NCBI RefSeq assembly: GCF_017875325.1
Contig: NZ_JAGGMN010000001.1
Coordinates: 1,240,001-1,304,000, forward strand
Length of the DNA stretch: 64,000 bases
Direction: 5' to 3'
Source of the DNA: Methanofollis sp. W23
GTDB taxonomy: Archaea > Halobacteriota > Methanomicrobia > Methanomicrobiales > Methanofollaceae
Positions 25,681 through 34,047 of this stretch are shown here, one piece after another (the first letter of the stretch is position 1; every line of letters starts with the position of its first letter). The position numbers were made by a program, and so were the translations under genes. The notes under the pieces were generated by a model. That model saw only the letters and a program-made list of their open reading frames with translations. It did no database searches and had not been told where the DNA came from.

Positions 25681-26384
25681 CAGTAACACTCCCTGAAGGA
25701 ACCAGTCTTGGCACGATGCAGGCCCCGCTCACCTGGGTCTTCTCCCACACCGGCAAATTTGTCGGGAAGGTTGCAGTCCAGGTCCAGGGTGGAAACGGTT
25801 TTCTCCTGATCAGGAAAGGGGAGGCGATTGCCTACTGGTTTAGATATGGCAAGATGATCCTGCGTGGAAACGCAGCCAGAGAATATCTTCTCTCCCAGGG
25901 GGTCGTCGACCTGAACCTCTGCCGATATACTGAAGAAGAATTTTCTGCGGCTCAAGAATGGTGCAGAGAACACGGGGTCCAGATCGCGGGTTCCTCATCC
26001 CCCCCGGCACCGGCGACTGGATCAGATGAACCAGATGAACCAGATGAACAGAAAGCCCAGGTAAGGCCCCCGACGCAACCAGTCCAGGCCACACAGTGGT
26101 CTGATGCCGGAATAATGATGGTCGGCCGGTGCGGGTCCGAAGGCCTCGAAGTGCTGGCCGGGCGGCGGCCTGCAGATCTGAACGAGCATGCCCTCTGCTC
26201 GTCCTTTGGAGTCGCCCGTAAACTTGCAGAGACTCTTGGGATCGGCGAGATCTCGGACTTCACGCTTGAGACACGCTCTGGGACCTATCTGGTCTCAGAC
26301 GAGGATGAAGGGGTTCTCTGTCTTATCACTACGCCTGATGTACCCTTCGGGCGGATCAGGACTCTCCTGCAGAGAAGAGAATAG
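25677..26384 (+). CDS. Two-domain protein with C-terminal Roadblock-like domain
   Basis: The product is 235 residues. The N-terminal part (about 1-105; FVGKVAVQVQGGNGFLLIRK, GEAIAYWFRYGKMILRGNAA) resembles the DUF2226/PATAN-type effector modules found in archaeal signalling proteins. A Pro/Glu linker with tandem DEPDEPDEQ (GATGAACCA repeats at about 26,028) follows. The C-terminal domain (about 145-235; VLAGRRPADLNEHALCSSFG, LETRSGTYLVSDEDEGVLCL) is Roadblock-like. It is the last gene of the HAMP set. The linker repeat may vary in length between strains. I give the domain names as tentative. Confidence 0.6.
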   Translation: MTVTLPEGTSLGTMQAPLTWVFSHTGKFVGKVAVQVQGGNGFLLIRKGEAIAYWFRYGKMILRGNAAREYLLSQGVVDLNLCRYTEEEFSAAQEWCREHGVQIAGSSSPPAPATGSDEPDEPDEQKAQVRPPTQPVQATQWSDAGIMMVGRCGSEGLEVLAGRRPADLNEHALCSSFGVARKLAETLGIGEISDFTLETRSGTYLVSDEDEGVLCLITTPDVPFGRIRTLLQRRE

Positions 26385-27442
26385 ACCTCCGAAGATGAAA
26401 TCTTTCAAGGGGGCCGCCGCGACGCGCGAGGCTCTCTCAATTGGAGAGCATAATCCCTGCGGAACGCAGATCTCCGCGGGGGACCGCATCCTGTTCTCAT
26501 GACCTTTTTTCTGCCTTCCCGCACCAATCGCCATTCCGGGAGGTGCCAGGGAAACTGAATGCATGCAGGACTCACCACTTCCCTGCACCACCTATCTTCA
26601 TCCCGGAAGGCCTGGAGCGCCGCCCCCCCCCGGTGCGTATGATGTGGGAAGGGAGGAGGGTCATGTTCACACTAGGAAGGGGCGAGGGTTTTACAGAGCC
26701 AAAAATTCGAAACACTCTCTTCCACCGGGGGGCTTTTGTTGCCCCCCGGACCCCCACGAATAAAGATTGGCGGGGATTTGCGTCCTGTCTTCATGGTTTA
26801 TTTTTCTGCCCTCCCGGTGCAATTGTGGTCCAGAGGGATCAGGCGGCACTCATCCCCGGCATAGTGGCGTGAGGAAAGGCGACGAATGCATGGGTGCGCG
26901 ATGAATATGCAGAGGTCTCTTCATTCTCTTCTAATCGTGCTCATCGACGAGGAGAAAGGCGGGAGAGTTTTTGAATGACCCCCATGAAAATGAACCTGAA
27001 GATCGCCTCTCAGGGTTTGCATGAGAATTTGCACATTTCCCGGTGTGAATAACGGAGGAAGGCGACCGATCAGACGTGCCGCCCACAAAAAAATAAAACA
27101 TGGTTCTTGCTCTCTCCTGCCGGGGGCGCTGCCCCCGGACCCCTCACGATGAAGATAGGGGGGAAGTTCTTGAACGAGATCTGCTTCAGATACTTCCTCC
27201 ACTCACTAATTAAGGCCAGAGTAATTTCGGGATGACCTCAAAGGAAAAAATTTCATCAGAGAACCTAAAACGTGCTTTTTCTCCTCGCACGATGAGTGCA
27301 GATGGAAACGGTTCCACCCAGTCTCCGGTGTACAACCAGACGATGCACCAGATGACCGCTGATCTTCGAGGTCCGGCACCAGGTCGGAGAGCCCCCTGGG
27401 GCAAGGATAATAGTTCCCTGGCCCCTATCCTGAGTGAGTCTG
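26385..27442. repeat. Intergenic repeat block
   Basis: No gene is supported. Modules include TCTGCCTTCCCGCACCAATC (about 26,512), GTTTTACAGAGCCAAAA (about 26,688, terminal type), GAGAGTTTTTGAATGACCCC with CATGAAAATGAACCTGAAGA and ATGAGAATTTGCACATTTC (about 26,960-27,040), and the hairpin CCGGGGGCGCTGCCCCCGG (27,120-27,138). That hairpin is identical, base for base, to 63,851-63,869. The aminopeptidase promoter must lie near the right edge. Confidence 0.55.
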
Positions 27443-30280
27443 ATGACGCGTCTCTTTACTTTTTATCCTGAAGATTTCGGTGAACTGCCGGTTGAAGTTC
27501 TCCACATGGACCTCGTCATCCTGGTCGGCGACGAGGCGACCGAGGTAAAGTCACGGATGCACCTGCGGGTGCGGGACCGACCAGTCGCACATCTTGCACT
27601 GAATGCCCGCGACCTCAAGGTGCTGAGCGCCTCGTGCGAGGAGTGTGTGACCCCGGTCAGGTACGACGCCAGGGCACACCTCCTAGTCTTCACCTTCGCC
27701 ACCCCGCACCCCGCCGGGACAGATCTCCACCTCCTCACCCACACCAGGTGCCGGCCCTCCGACCACCTCCTGGAGGGGCTGTATTATGACGTGCCCCCTG
27801 CCGGCGCCCCGCCGACCCAGATCACCCAGTGCCAGCAGTGGGGCTTCCAGCGGATCGTCCCGTGCTTCGACGAGATGACGGCCAAGTGCACCTACACCAC
27901 GACGGTCATCGCCGACGAACGCTATACCAACATCATCTCCAACGGCGACCCGCTCTCGGCCCCGAGGCCATATGGGGACGGCCAGATGATCGTCACCTTC
28001 GACAACACCACCACCCCGATGGCCCCATACCTCTTCTTCCTGGGCGTTGGAACCTATGCGACCTTCAGGCGCGAGTTCGAGTACCCGGATGGCCGGACCT
28101 TCACCCTCGAACTCCTGGCCCCTCCGGGTGCAGACCCTGCGGCCGCAGAGGAGGCCCTGGAGGTACTCGCCGACGGCGTGCTCTGGGTCTATCTCTTCAC
28201 CGGGCCGGAGCAGTACCGCCACCTCCCTCTCCGCAAGGCTCTCATGGCGCGTTGCCACGAGCGTGACTTGGCAAAGGCGGTAGGAGACGAGGAGCGCGTC
28301 GAGGCGTTGCGGACCAGACTCGTCGAACAAGTCAGGGAGATCACTCCCGGGTATGCCTATACCGGCACGGTCTACCGCGAGATCGGGATGCAGAACTCAG
28401 ACTATGGCGGGATGGAGAATGTCGGCAACACCACCATCACCACCAACCGGCTGATGCCCTTCCCGCAGATAACCGACCGGGCCTATGAATATATGGTGCG
28501 GGTGAAGGTCCACGAGTATTACCACAACCTCAACGGCTCTGAGGTGACCGGGAAGACGCCATTTGAGATCTGGCTCAACGAAGCGGTGACGGTGCATGTG
28601 GAAAACCAGCACTTCGGGTTCTTCTTCGGCGAGGAGTACGCCCGTCTCCAGACAGTCCTCGAACTCGTCGACCCTGAGACCGGCACCTTCGCCCTGGACG
28701 AGGGGGCGGCCTCGATGCCCATCGAGCCAGACGGCTTCAACGACCCCAACGAGTTGATCACTGGGGTCACCTACGTGAAGTCGCCTGAGTTTGTGAGGAT
28801 GGTCGAGACGGTCGTGGGAAAAGAGACCTTTGCCCGTGGGCTCGGGGTGTATCACCGACGGTTCGCCCATGGGAACGCTTCCAGGCAGGACTGGCTGGAG
28901 GCGATGGAGGAGGTCTCAGGGTGCAGTCTCGGCAAGATGGCGGCGGGGTGGCTGAAGCAGACCGGGTACCCGGAGGTGCGGGTGGCGCACCGCTACGATC
29001 CGACGAGGCGCACCTGCACCCTCTCGATCGAGCAGGAGACCCCCGAGGGTGCAGAGCCCTGGACCTTCCCGCTGACCATGGCCCTGGTCGGGGCCGACGG
29101 CGTCGACCTCGCGGAGCAGACGCATCTGGTGAGAGGTCGGCACGAGACCATGGTCTTTGAGGGCGTCGACGCTCCTGCCTACCTCTCGGTCAACCGCGGC
29201 TATACCTTCTATGGACGGGTGACCAACGACGCCGCGCCTGCGGCACTCTACCTCCAGGCGCGGACCGACCCCGACCTCATTGCCCGTTTCTGCGCCTTCC
29301 AGCGGTGTGCGGAGGCCGAGATGCTCAGGTTGCTCCAGGACCCTTCGGCCGCTCCCTCGAATGAGTTCTGTACGCTCTACGTCGACCTCGCCTCTGACGA
29401 CGACCTGATGCGCCGGGCCGGCGGGCAGTTCCTCACCCTCTTCGAGTCGGTGACCGACCCGCACTATGCCCACTGCTACACCGCCCTCCATGAGGCACGG
29501 GTGCGCCTGCTGAGGGGGATCGCGGCCGCCCACCAGGAGCGGCTTACGGCCCTGTACCACCGGTACGCGGCGGCGCCGGCCGACCGGAGCCCGTCGGCGA
29601 TCAAAGCACGGCAGGTGAAGAACGCCGTCCTGCAGGTGCTCGCCGCCCTCGACACCCCTGAGGTCCATGCCCTCATCAGGGAACAGTTCGAGGATGCGGG
29701 CTGCGCCACCGACCAGATTGCGGCCTTTGCCGCGTACCTCGATTCTTCGGCCCCTGACCGGTGTGCGGTACTGGAAAAGTTTGAGGCTGAGTCGAAGGAA
29801 CATCCGGTCTCATGGGAGACGTTCCTTGCCGTTGTCGCGGGGTCGTCAGCCCCCGACACCCTCGACCTGGTGCAGGAGGTGGCGGCTTCGCCATCCTTCC
29901 ATATCGAGCAGTCCAATGATCAGCGGGCACTCTTCGGGCGGTTTACCAGGAATCGTCGGCTCTCCCTGGAAACTCCTGAGGGACGCGAGTATCTTGCAGA
30001 GGTGCTCGGCCGTCTCGGCCAGATAAACGAGTACAACACGGTCAGCGCCCTCGAGGTCTTCGGCGCCCTTGACAGGATGGCAGAGGAGCACCAGATTCCG
30101 CTGGTGGGCGTGCTTCTCTCGGTGATGCGGGGCGTCGACCCTGAGATGCAGCCGAGTGTCTACCACACCGCCCGCCGCCTCCTCCATGGGGCACCGCATG
30201 CGGTGGCGAGGTACGTCGCCGAGCACGGCCCTGCCCCTGAACTGGTTGAGGTGCCGCACCTGGCTGGGCATGGGGCGTGA
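27443..30280 (+). CDS. M1-family (aminopeptidase N-like) metallopeptidase
   Basis: The 945-residue product has the exopeptidase motif GGMEN (322-326) and the zinc site HEYYH (357-361) with the third ligand Glu380 (NEA) exactly 18 residues after it. Upstream are the N-terminal saddle (QCQQWGFQRIVPCFDE) and downstream the long helical C-terminal domain typical of aminopeptidase N. An unusual feature is the insert at about 235-290 (ERVEALRTRLVEQVREITPG) before the active site. It probably removes N-terminal residues from peptides produced by the proteasome. The ATG I used is three codons after a GTG; neither has a clear ribosome binding site. It is monocistronic. Confidence 0.92.
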   Translation: MTRLFTFYPEDFGELPVEVLHMDLVILVGDEATEVKSRMHLRVRDRPVAHLALNARDLKVLSASCEECVTPVRYDARAHLLVFTFATPHPAGTDLHLLTHTRCRPSDHLLEGLYYDVPPAGAPPTQITQCQQWGFQRIVPCFDEMTAKCTYTTTVIADERYTNIISNGDPLSAPRPYGDGQMIVTFDNTTTPMAPYLFFLGVGTYATFRREFEYPDGRTFTLELLAPPGADPAAAEEALEVLADGVLWVYLFTGPEQYRHLPLRKALMARCHERDLAKAVGDEERVEALRTRLVEQVREITPGYAYTGTVYREIGMQNSDYGGMENVGNTTITTNRLMPFPQITDRAYEYMVRVKVHEYYHNLNGSEVTGKTPFEIWLNEAVTVHVENQHFGFFFGEEYARLQTVLELVDPETGTFALDEGAASMPIEPDGFNDPNELITGVTYVKSPEFVRMVETVVGKETFARGLGVYHRRFAHGNASRQDWLEAMEEVSGCSLGKMAAGWLKQTGYPEVRVAHRYDPTRRTCTLSIEQETPEGAEPWTFPLTMALVGADGVDLAEQTHLVRGRHETMVFEGVDAPAYLSVNRGYTFYGRVTNDAAPAALYLQARTDPDLIARFCAFQRCAEAEMLRLLQDPSAAPSNEFCTLYVDLASDDDLMRRAGGQFLTLFESVTDPHYAHCYTALHEARVRLLRGIAAAHQERLTALYHRYAAAPADRSPSAIKARQVKNAVLQVLAALDTPEVHALIREQFEDAGCATDQIAAFAAYLDSSAPDRCAVLEKFEAESKEHPVSWETFLAVVAGSSAPDTLDLVQEVAASPSFHIEQSNDQRALFGRFTRNRRLSLETPEGREYLAEVLGRLGQINEYNTVSALEVFGALDRMAEEHQIPLVGVLLSVMRGVDPEMQPSVYHTARRLLHGAPHAVARYVAEHGPAPELVEVPHLAGHGA

Positions 30281-30795
30281 GGATGTGCTGCAGTGTGCAT
30301 TAACGTATACATATTTTTTGAACAATATTTCATATTCGATATCGGTAGGATTTCATGAGCCCGAATATCGGACAAATAATAACATCTAAGAGACTTTTTG
30401 TCCCTTTTATTCCCCTATGATTCTTAAAAGCCCAAATAAAAACAGAATTGGAAATATTCAGGCAAATAAAACCTATTTATTTTGATTTTCATCGTGCCGA
30501 GATATGCCAAATTCAAATCTGGACGCGTATGGGGCGCAGAACCGATTAATGGCCTGAGCGTCCCTCACTGGATATGGGAGGCTGAATCTTGCCGATAATT
30601 GGCCCCCATCTATTTTCCTCCCGGAATTGTCCCAATTGTCCAGATATGCACATTTTTAACCATTATTTGGCATTTTTAATCGAATATTCGCAGTATATTT
30701 TCAATCCCTCCGAGGTATCGCGAGAGATATTTTTAAATCTCCATCATGTGTTGTAGATCCATCAATATCCTCTAGACCCCCAGGAGGGGATCAGT
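30281..30795 (+). promoter_or_regulatory. AT-rich promoter region of the AdoMetDC-like gene
   Basis: This spacer lacks the GC-rich repeat family and is the most AT-rich long spacer of the window. GAATTGTCC-CAATTGTCC (about 30,616-30,638) is a direct repeat that could bind a regulator. GAGATATTTTTAAATCTC (about 30,724-30,741) is a near-palindrome overlapping a TATA-like box some 60 bases before the gene. CCAGGAGGGGATCAGT is a strong ribosome binding site. I see no gene. Confidence 0.45.
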
Positions 30796-31263
30796 ATGGA
30801 GATGACCACTACCAAAATGAACAACCAGCCTGACATGCTTGGCCTGAACCGTGCGATGACAACCTGGGACGCCCTCTCCGACGAAGAGATCATCGAGCGG
30901 TTCAGGGAACAGGGTTCATGGGGCCTGTATACCAGTGTCGACCTCAAGGACTGCGACCCCCAGGCCATCAGAGACGCCGACACGATCAGGCGGTTCATTG
31001 TTGAGCTCTGCGACCTCATTGATATGAAGCGCTTTGGCGAGCCGACCGTCGTCCACTTCGGCCCGAACGAGAAGGTGGCGGGCTACTCGATGACCCAGCT
31101 CATCGAGACTTCCCTGGTCTCAGGCCACTTTGCGAACGAGACCAACGCCGCCTACCTTGACATCTTCTCCTGCAAAGAGTACGGCCCCAAGAAGATGGGG
31201 GGGTTCTGCAAGCAGTTCTTCGGCGCTCGCACTATGACTACCCACATCCTCTTCAGGGACTGA
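30796..31263 (+). CDS. S-adenosylmethionine decarboxylase-like (SpeD fold) protein with altered self-processing site
   Basis: The 155-residue product aligns with prokaryotic AdoMetDC over its C-terminal 115 residues: GLYTSVDLKDCDPQAI (strand and helix), EPTVVHFGPNEKVAGYS, IETSLVSGHFANETNAAYLD, IFSCKEYGP. AdoMetDC cleaves itself at a Glu-Ser bond to make a pyruvoyl group. Here the position reads E104-T105-S106, so the serine is replaced by Thr or shifted. The catalytic His appears as His111 and the proton-donor Cys as Cys126. It may have lost AdoMet decarboxylation or use another processing residue. The N-terminal 40 residues are extra. A strong ribosome binding site and long AT-rich promoter suggest high or regulated expression. 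It stands alone. Confidence 0.7.
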   Translation: MEMTTTKMNNQPDMLGLNRAMTTWDALSDEEIIERFREQGSWGLYTSVDLKDCDPQAIRDADTIRRFIVELCDLIDMKRFGEPTVVHFGPNEKVAGYSMTQLIETSLVSGHFANETNAAYLDIFSCKEYGPKKMGGFCKQFFGARTMTTHILFRD

Positions 31264-31277
31264 AAAGAGCGTTCCCC

Positions 31278-31292
31278 TTTTTTTCTTTTTTT
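31278..31292 (+). terminator. T-tract terminator after the AdoMetDC-like gene
   Basis: TTTTTTTCTTTTTTT starts 15 bases after the stop codon and is directly followed by a repeat element end. Confidence 0.6.
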
Positions 31293-31293
31293 G

Positions 31294-31710
31294 GATCTGT
31301 AGAATTGAACATGAGCCTCAGGCTCAAGCATACAGGATGAAAATATCTCGTCGCTTGATCTCTCTTATTCAAGACAGGAGAATTGTTGGAGACCTTGTTC
31401 CATCGCCGCCCCTGCCTCTCCTCGTCGTGGGGGGGTTCCGGGGAGTGCAACCCTCGGGCGCGAGATGGCGGTGAAGATGCTGCCTGCGATTGAGGGCGGC
31501 ACGCCTGATCAATCATCACGCCTTCCCAAACACCGGTGCCGGGGGCGAGTGCCGCCCGGACCCCCGGGATGAAGATGGGGGTGGGACGGCGCCATCAATG
31601 ACCATGCAGAGGGTAATGCCGTCCACCGCCTATCGAATCGCGCGGGGGGGTTTGGGGGCGGCCAACCCCCCCTCGAAAAGAGAACCATCACAATGATTTT
31701 CTACGGGGCC
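31294..31710 (-). repeat. Near full-length dispersed element, inverted relative to the 12.8-kb copy
   Basis: The left end reads GATCTGTAGAATTGAACATG, the right end TTTTCTACGGGGCC. In reverse complement the modules follow the same order as at 12,802-13,243: a GC hairpin GGGGGCGAGTGCCGCCC, then GGAAGGCGTGATGATTGATC, GCGTGCCGCCCTCAATCGC, GGCGGCGATGGAACA, GATCAAGCGACGAGATATTT and TCATCCTGTATGC. This is the best pair for comparing orientation. The rest of the spacer to 31,836 shows nothing else. Confidence 0.6.
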
Positions 31711-31836
31711 AGTATTTTCAGATCATCTCTTGCGCCGAAGAAGGCACCGCCCCCTTCATGATCACCGCTCTGCCGTCCTGTTTCAATCTTCGGGCTCTTC
31801 GGGTGAGTGATCAGAGGGGCGTTGCCCTTCCCCTGT

Positions 31837-33249
31837 TCACGGCCTGATCAACAGCGCCTTCTCCTCGGTGTAGCGCTCAAGGGCATGCACCCCGTTCTCT
31901 CGCCCGGTGCCGCTCCACTTTACCCCGCCGAAGGGGGTCTCAGGCGGCACCTTGATGTGCTGGTTTACCCAGACGATGCCGGCCTCCAGGTCCTGGCACC
32001 CGCGCTCGGCCCGCCCGAGATCTTTCGTCCAGATCGAGGCGCCAAGACCGTACCGGGTGCTGTTCGCCGCCTCCACCGCCTCGTCGAGGTCCTCGACCTC
32101 CACGACCGGGAGGACCGGACCAAAGACCTCCTCGCTGAGGACGGGGGCGTCGGCAGGAAGCCCGGCAAGCAGGGTCGGTTCATAGAAGAACCCCTTCCCC
32201 TCAGGCCTCGTCCCGCCGGTGAGGATCTCGGCCTCGTCGCGCACGTCCTCGACCACCGCTTCGATCCGCTCGAGGCCCGCGGCATTGTTCAGCGGCCCCA
32301 TCCGCACCCTTTTCTCCATCCCATTCCCGATAGTGAAGGCGCGGGTCTTCTCGGTGAGCAGTTCCCTGAACCGTTCGGCAACTTCCGAGAAGACATACAC
32401 CCGCTTCACCGCGGTGCAGGTCTGGCCGCAGTTATAGAACCGCCCGGCCGCTGCCCCGGCCGCCGCGACCTCAAGGTCGGCGTCGTCGCAGACGATCATG
32501 GGATCGCTCCCGCCGAGCTCCAGGCTCACATGCTTCATCGTCTGCGCCGCCGTCTCGGCCACATGCCGCCCGGTCCCGATCTCGCCGGTGAACGAGACCT
32601 TCCTGACCTCAGGATGCGTGACCAGGGCCTCCCCCACAGTCTCGCCAGGCCCGGTGACGATGTTGAGCACCCCGGCCGGCAGGCCGGCCTTGAGGAAGAG
32701 GTCGCCGATGGCCAGGGTCGTCAGCGGCGTGGTGCTCGCCGGTTTGAGGACCATGGTGTTCCCGGCCGTCAGGGCCGGTCCGATCTTCCATCCCGCAATC
32801 ATCACCGGCATGTTCCAGGGGATAATCCCGGCGCAAACCCCGAGAGGACGCTTCTCGACGATGATCCGTCCGTAGAGCCTGGTGTTGATGCTCTCCCCAT
32901 ACAGCGACGACGAGAGCCCGGCATAGTACTCCAGGACATGAGCAAACCCACGCACCTCGTCGGTCGCCTCACGCAGGGGTTTGCCCTGTTCCGCAACGAG
33001 CATGGCTGCAAGTCGTCCCACCTCCTCACGGACCAGCGCCGCCGTCCTGAAGAGGATCTTTCCCCGCTCGACCGGCGGGAGGGCGGCCCAGCCCGAGCAT
33101 GCTTCTGATGCGGCGTCCACCGCTGCACCCACGTCGTCCTGGCCGCCCTGGGGAACCACCCCGACCTTCTCCCAGGTCGCCGGGTTGATCACCTCCATCT
33201 CTCCTCCGCTTGCTGCCGTCTTCCATTCTCCTCCGATGAGCATCTTCAT
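31837..33249 (-). CDS. NAD(P)-dependent aldehyde dehydrogenase
   Basis: The 470-residue product is a complete class ALDH. It shows GVCAGIIPWNMPVMIAGWKI (nucleotide-binding start), KPASTTPLTTLAIG, FTGEIGTGRHVAETAA, the general base in LELGGSDPMIVCDDAD, the nucleophile region FYNCGQTCTAVKRVYV and EEVFGPVLPVVEVEDL. The C-terminal PFGGVKWSGTGRENG is normal. The closest type is the succinate-semialdehyde/lactaldehyde dehydrogenase group; in methanogens such enzymes oxidise lactaldehyde during F420 side-chain synthesis in some lineages, but the substrate cannot be fixed here. It is followed at its 5' side by the divergently transcribed RNase III gene, with 84 bases between them. Confidence 0.92.
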   Translation of the reverse strand: MKMLIGGEWKTAASGGEMEVINPATWEKVGVVPQGGQDDVGAAVDAASEACSGWAALPPVERGKILFRTAALVREEVGRLAAMLVAEQGKPLREATDEVRGFAHVLEYYAGLSSSLYGESINTRLYGRIIVEKRPLGVCAGIIPWNMPVMIAGWKIGPALTAGNTMVLKPASTTPLTTLAIGDLFLKAGLPAGVLNIVTGPGETVGEALVTHPEVRKVSFTGEIGTGRHVAETAAQTMKHVSLELGGSDPMIVCDDADLEVAAAGAAAGRFYNCGQTCTAVKRVYVFSEVAERFRELLTEKTRAFTIGNGMEKRVRMGPLNNAAGLERIEAVVEDVRDEAEILTGGTRPEGKGFFYEPTLLAGLPADAPVLSEEVFGPVLPVVEVEDLDEAVEAANSTRYGLGASIWTKDLGRAERGCQDLEAGIVWVNQHIKVPPETPFGGVKWSGTGRENGVHALERYTEEKALLIRP

Positions 33250-33333
33250 AATGCGTCACTTCTATATTTCTCTGCACAATAGCCTTTTCCCCGGGCAACG
33301 GGCAGGCCAACCTCACCTGACGGTGGTTATTCG

Positions 33334-34047
33334 ATGGAATGGACCAGAAAAAAAGAACTCATACAATTTCTTGCACAGCCAGGGATCGGCGTCACCGACC
33401 CCGACGACGACGCCCTCGCCCGGTACGACCAGGCCCTGACGCACCGCTCCTATGCCTACGAGCACCCCATCGGGCCCTTCCCCCGCCCAGACTACGAGCG
33501 GATCGAGTTCCTGGGCGACCGCGTCCTCAACTTCATCGTGGCCGAATATCTCTTCCGCCACTTCGACTGCTCGGAGGGTGCGCTCTCCAAACGGATGGAG
33601 GCGACCAAGAACGAGCACCTGGGGGCGATCGTCCCGGGGACCGGGATTGGATTGGAACAGCACATCCTCCTCGGCGCCGGCCAACCTCTCACCCGTCCGA
33701 TCATCGCCGACGTTTTTGAGGCATTTATCTGCGCCCTCTATCTCCACCTCGGGCTTGACCGGACGCGCGAGATCGTCCTCGGGCTTATCGCCGACGACGT
33801 CCTCCACTTCGACCCAGACGGAAATGTCATCGGCAGGCTCCAGGAACATCTCCAGCAAGAATACAATGAGATGCCGGAGTATCACCTCCTTGGGCGCACA
33901 GGCCCTGACCATGCCCCGACCTTTGCCTGTGCGGTCACCGCCCCCGGCCTCCTCTCAGCAAGGGGCCTGGGTCGGAGCAAGGCCGACGCAAAACGAGCCG
34001 CGGCACAGAGGGCCCTCGCCGCCCTGGAGAAGAGAGCGGAAAGGTAG
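33334..34047 (+). CDS. rnc: Ribonuclease III (bacterial type) with dsRNA-binding domain
   Basis: The 237-residue product has the catalytic signature YERIEFLGDRVLNFIVAEYL with Glu55, Glu58 and Asp62, and the second metal-site pair Asp126 and Glu129 (IIADVFEAFI). All four essential acidic positions are intact and spaced as in bacterial RNase III. A dsRBD follows (about 160-235; GRLQEHLQQEYNEMPEYHLL, LGRSKADAKRAAAQRALAAL). The length equals bacterial Rnc. Most archaea lack this enzyme, so it was probably gained by transfer, though codon use does not differ visibly from its neighbours. The start has GACGGTGG-type sequence upstream. It diverges from the aldehyde dehydrogenase gene. Confidence 0.92.
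   Translation: MEWTRKKELIQFLAQPGIGVTDPDDDALARYDQALTHRSYAYEHPIGPFPRPDYERIEFLGDRVLNFIVAEYLFRHFDCSEGALSKRMEATKNEHLGAIVPGTGIGLEQHILLGAGQPLTRPIIADVFEAFICALYLHLGLDRTREIVLGLIADDVLHFDPDGNVIGRLQEHLQQEYNEMPEYHLLGRTGPDHAPTFACAVTAPGLLSARGLGRSKADAKRAAAQRALAALEKRAER

Noticed and set aside
31807-33108. 433-residue open frame on the plus strand
   Set aside because: It is antisense to the aldehyde dehydrogenase, whose catalytic motifs are complete on the minus strand.
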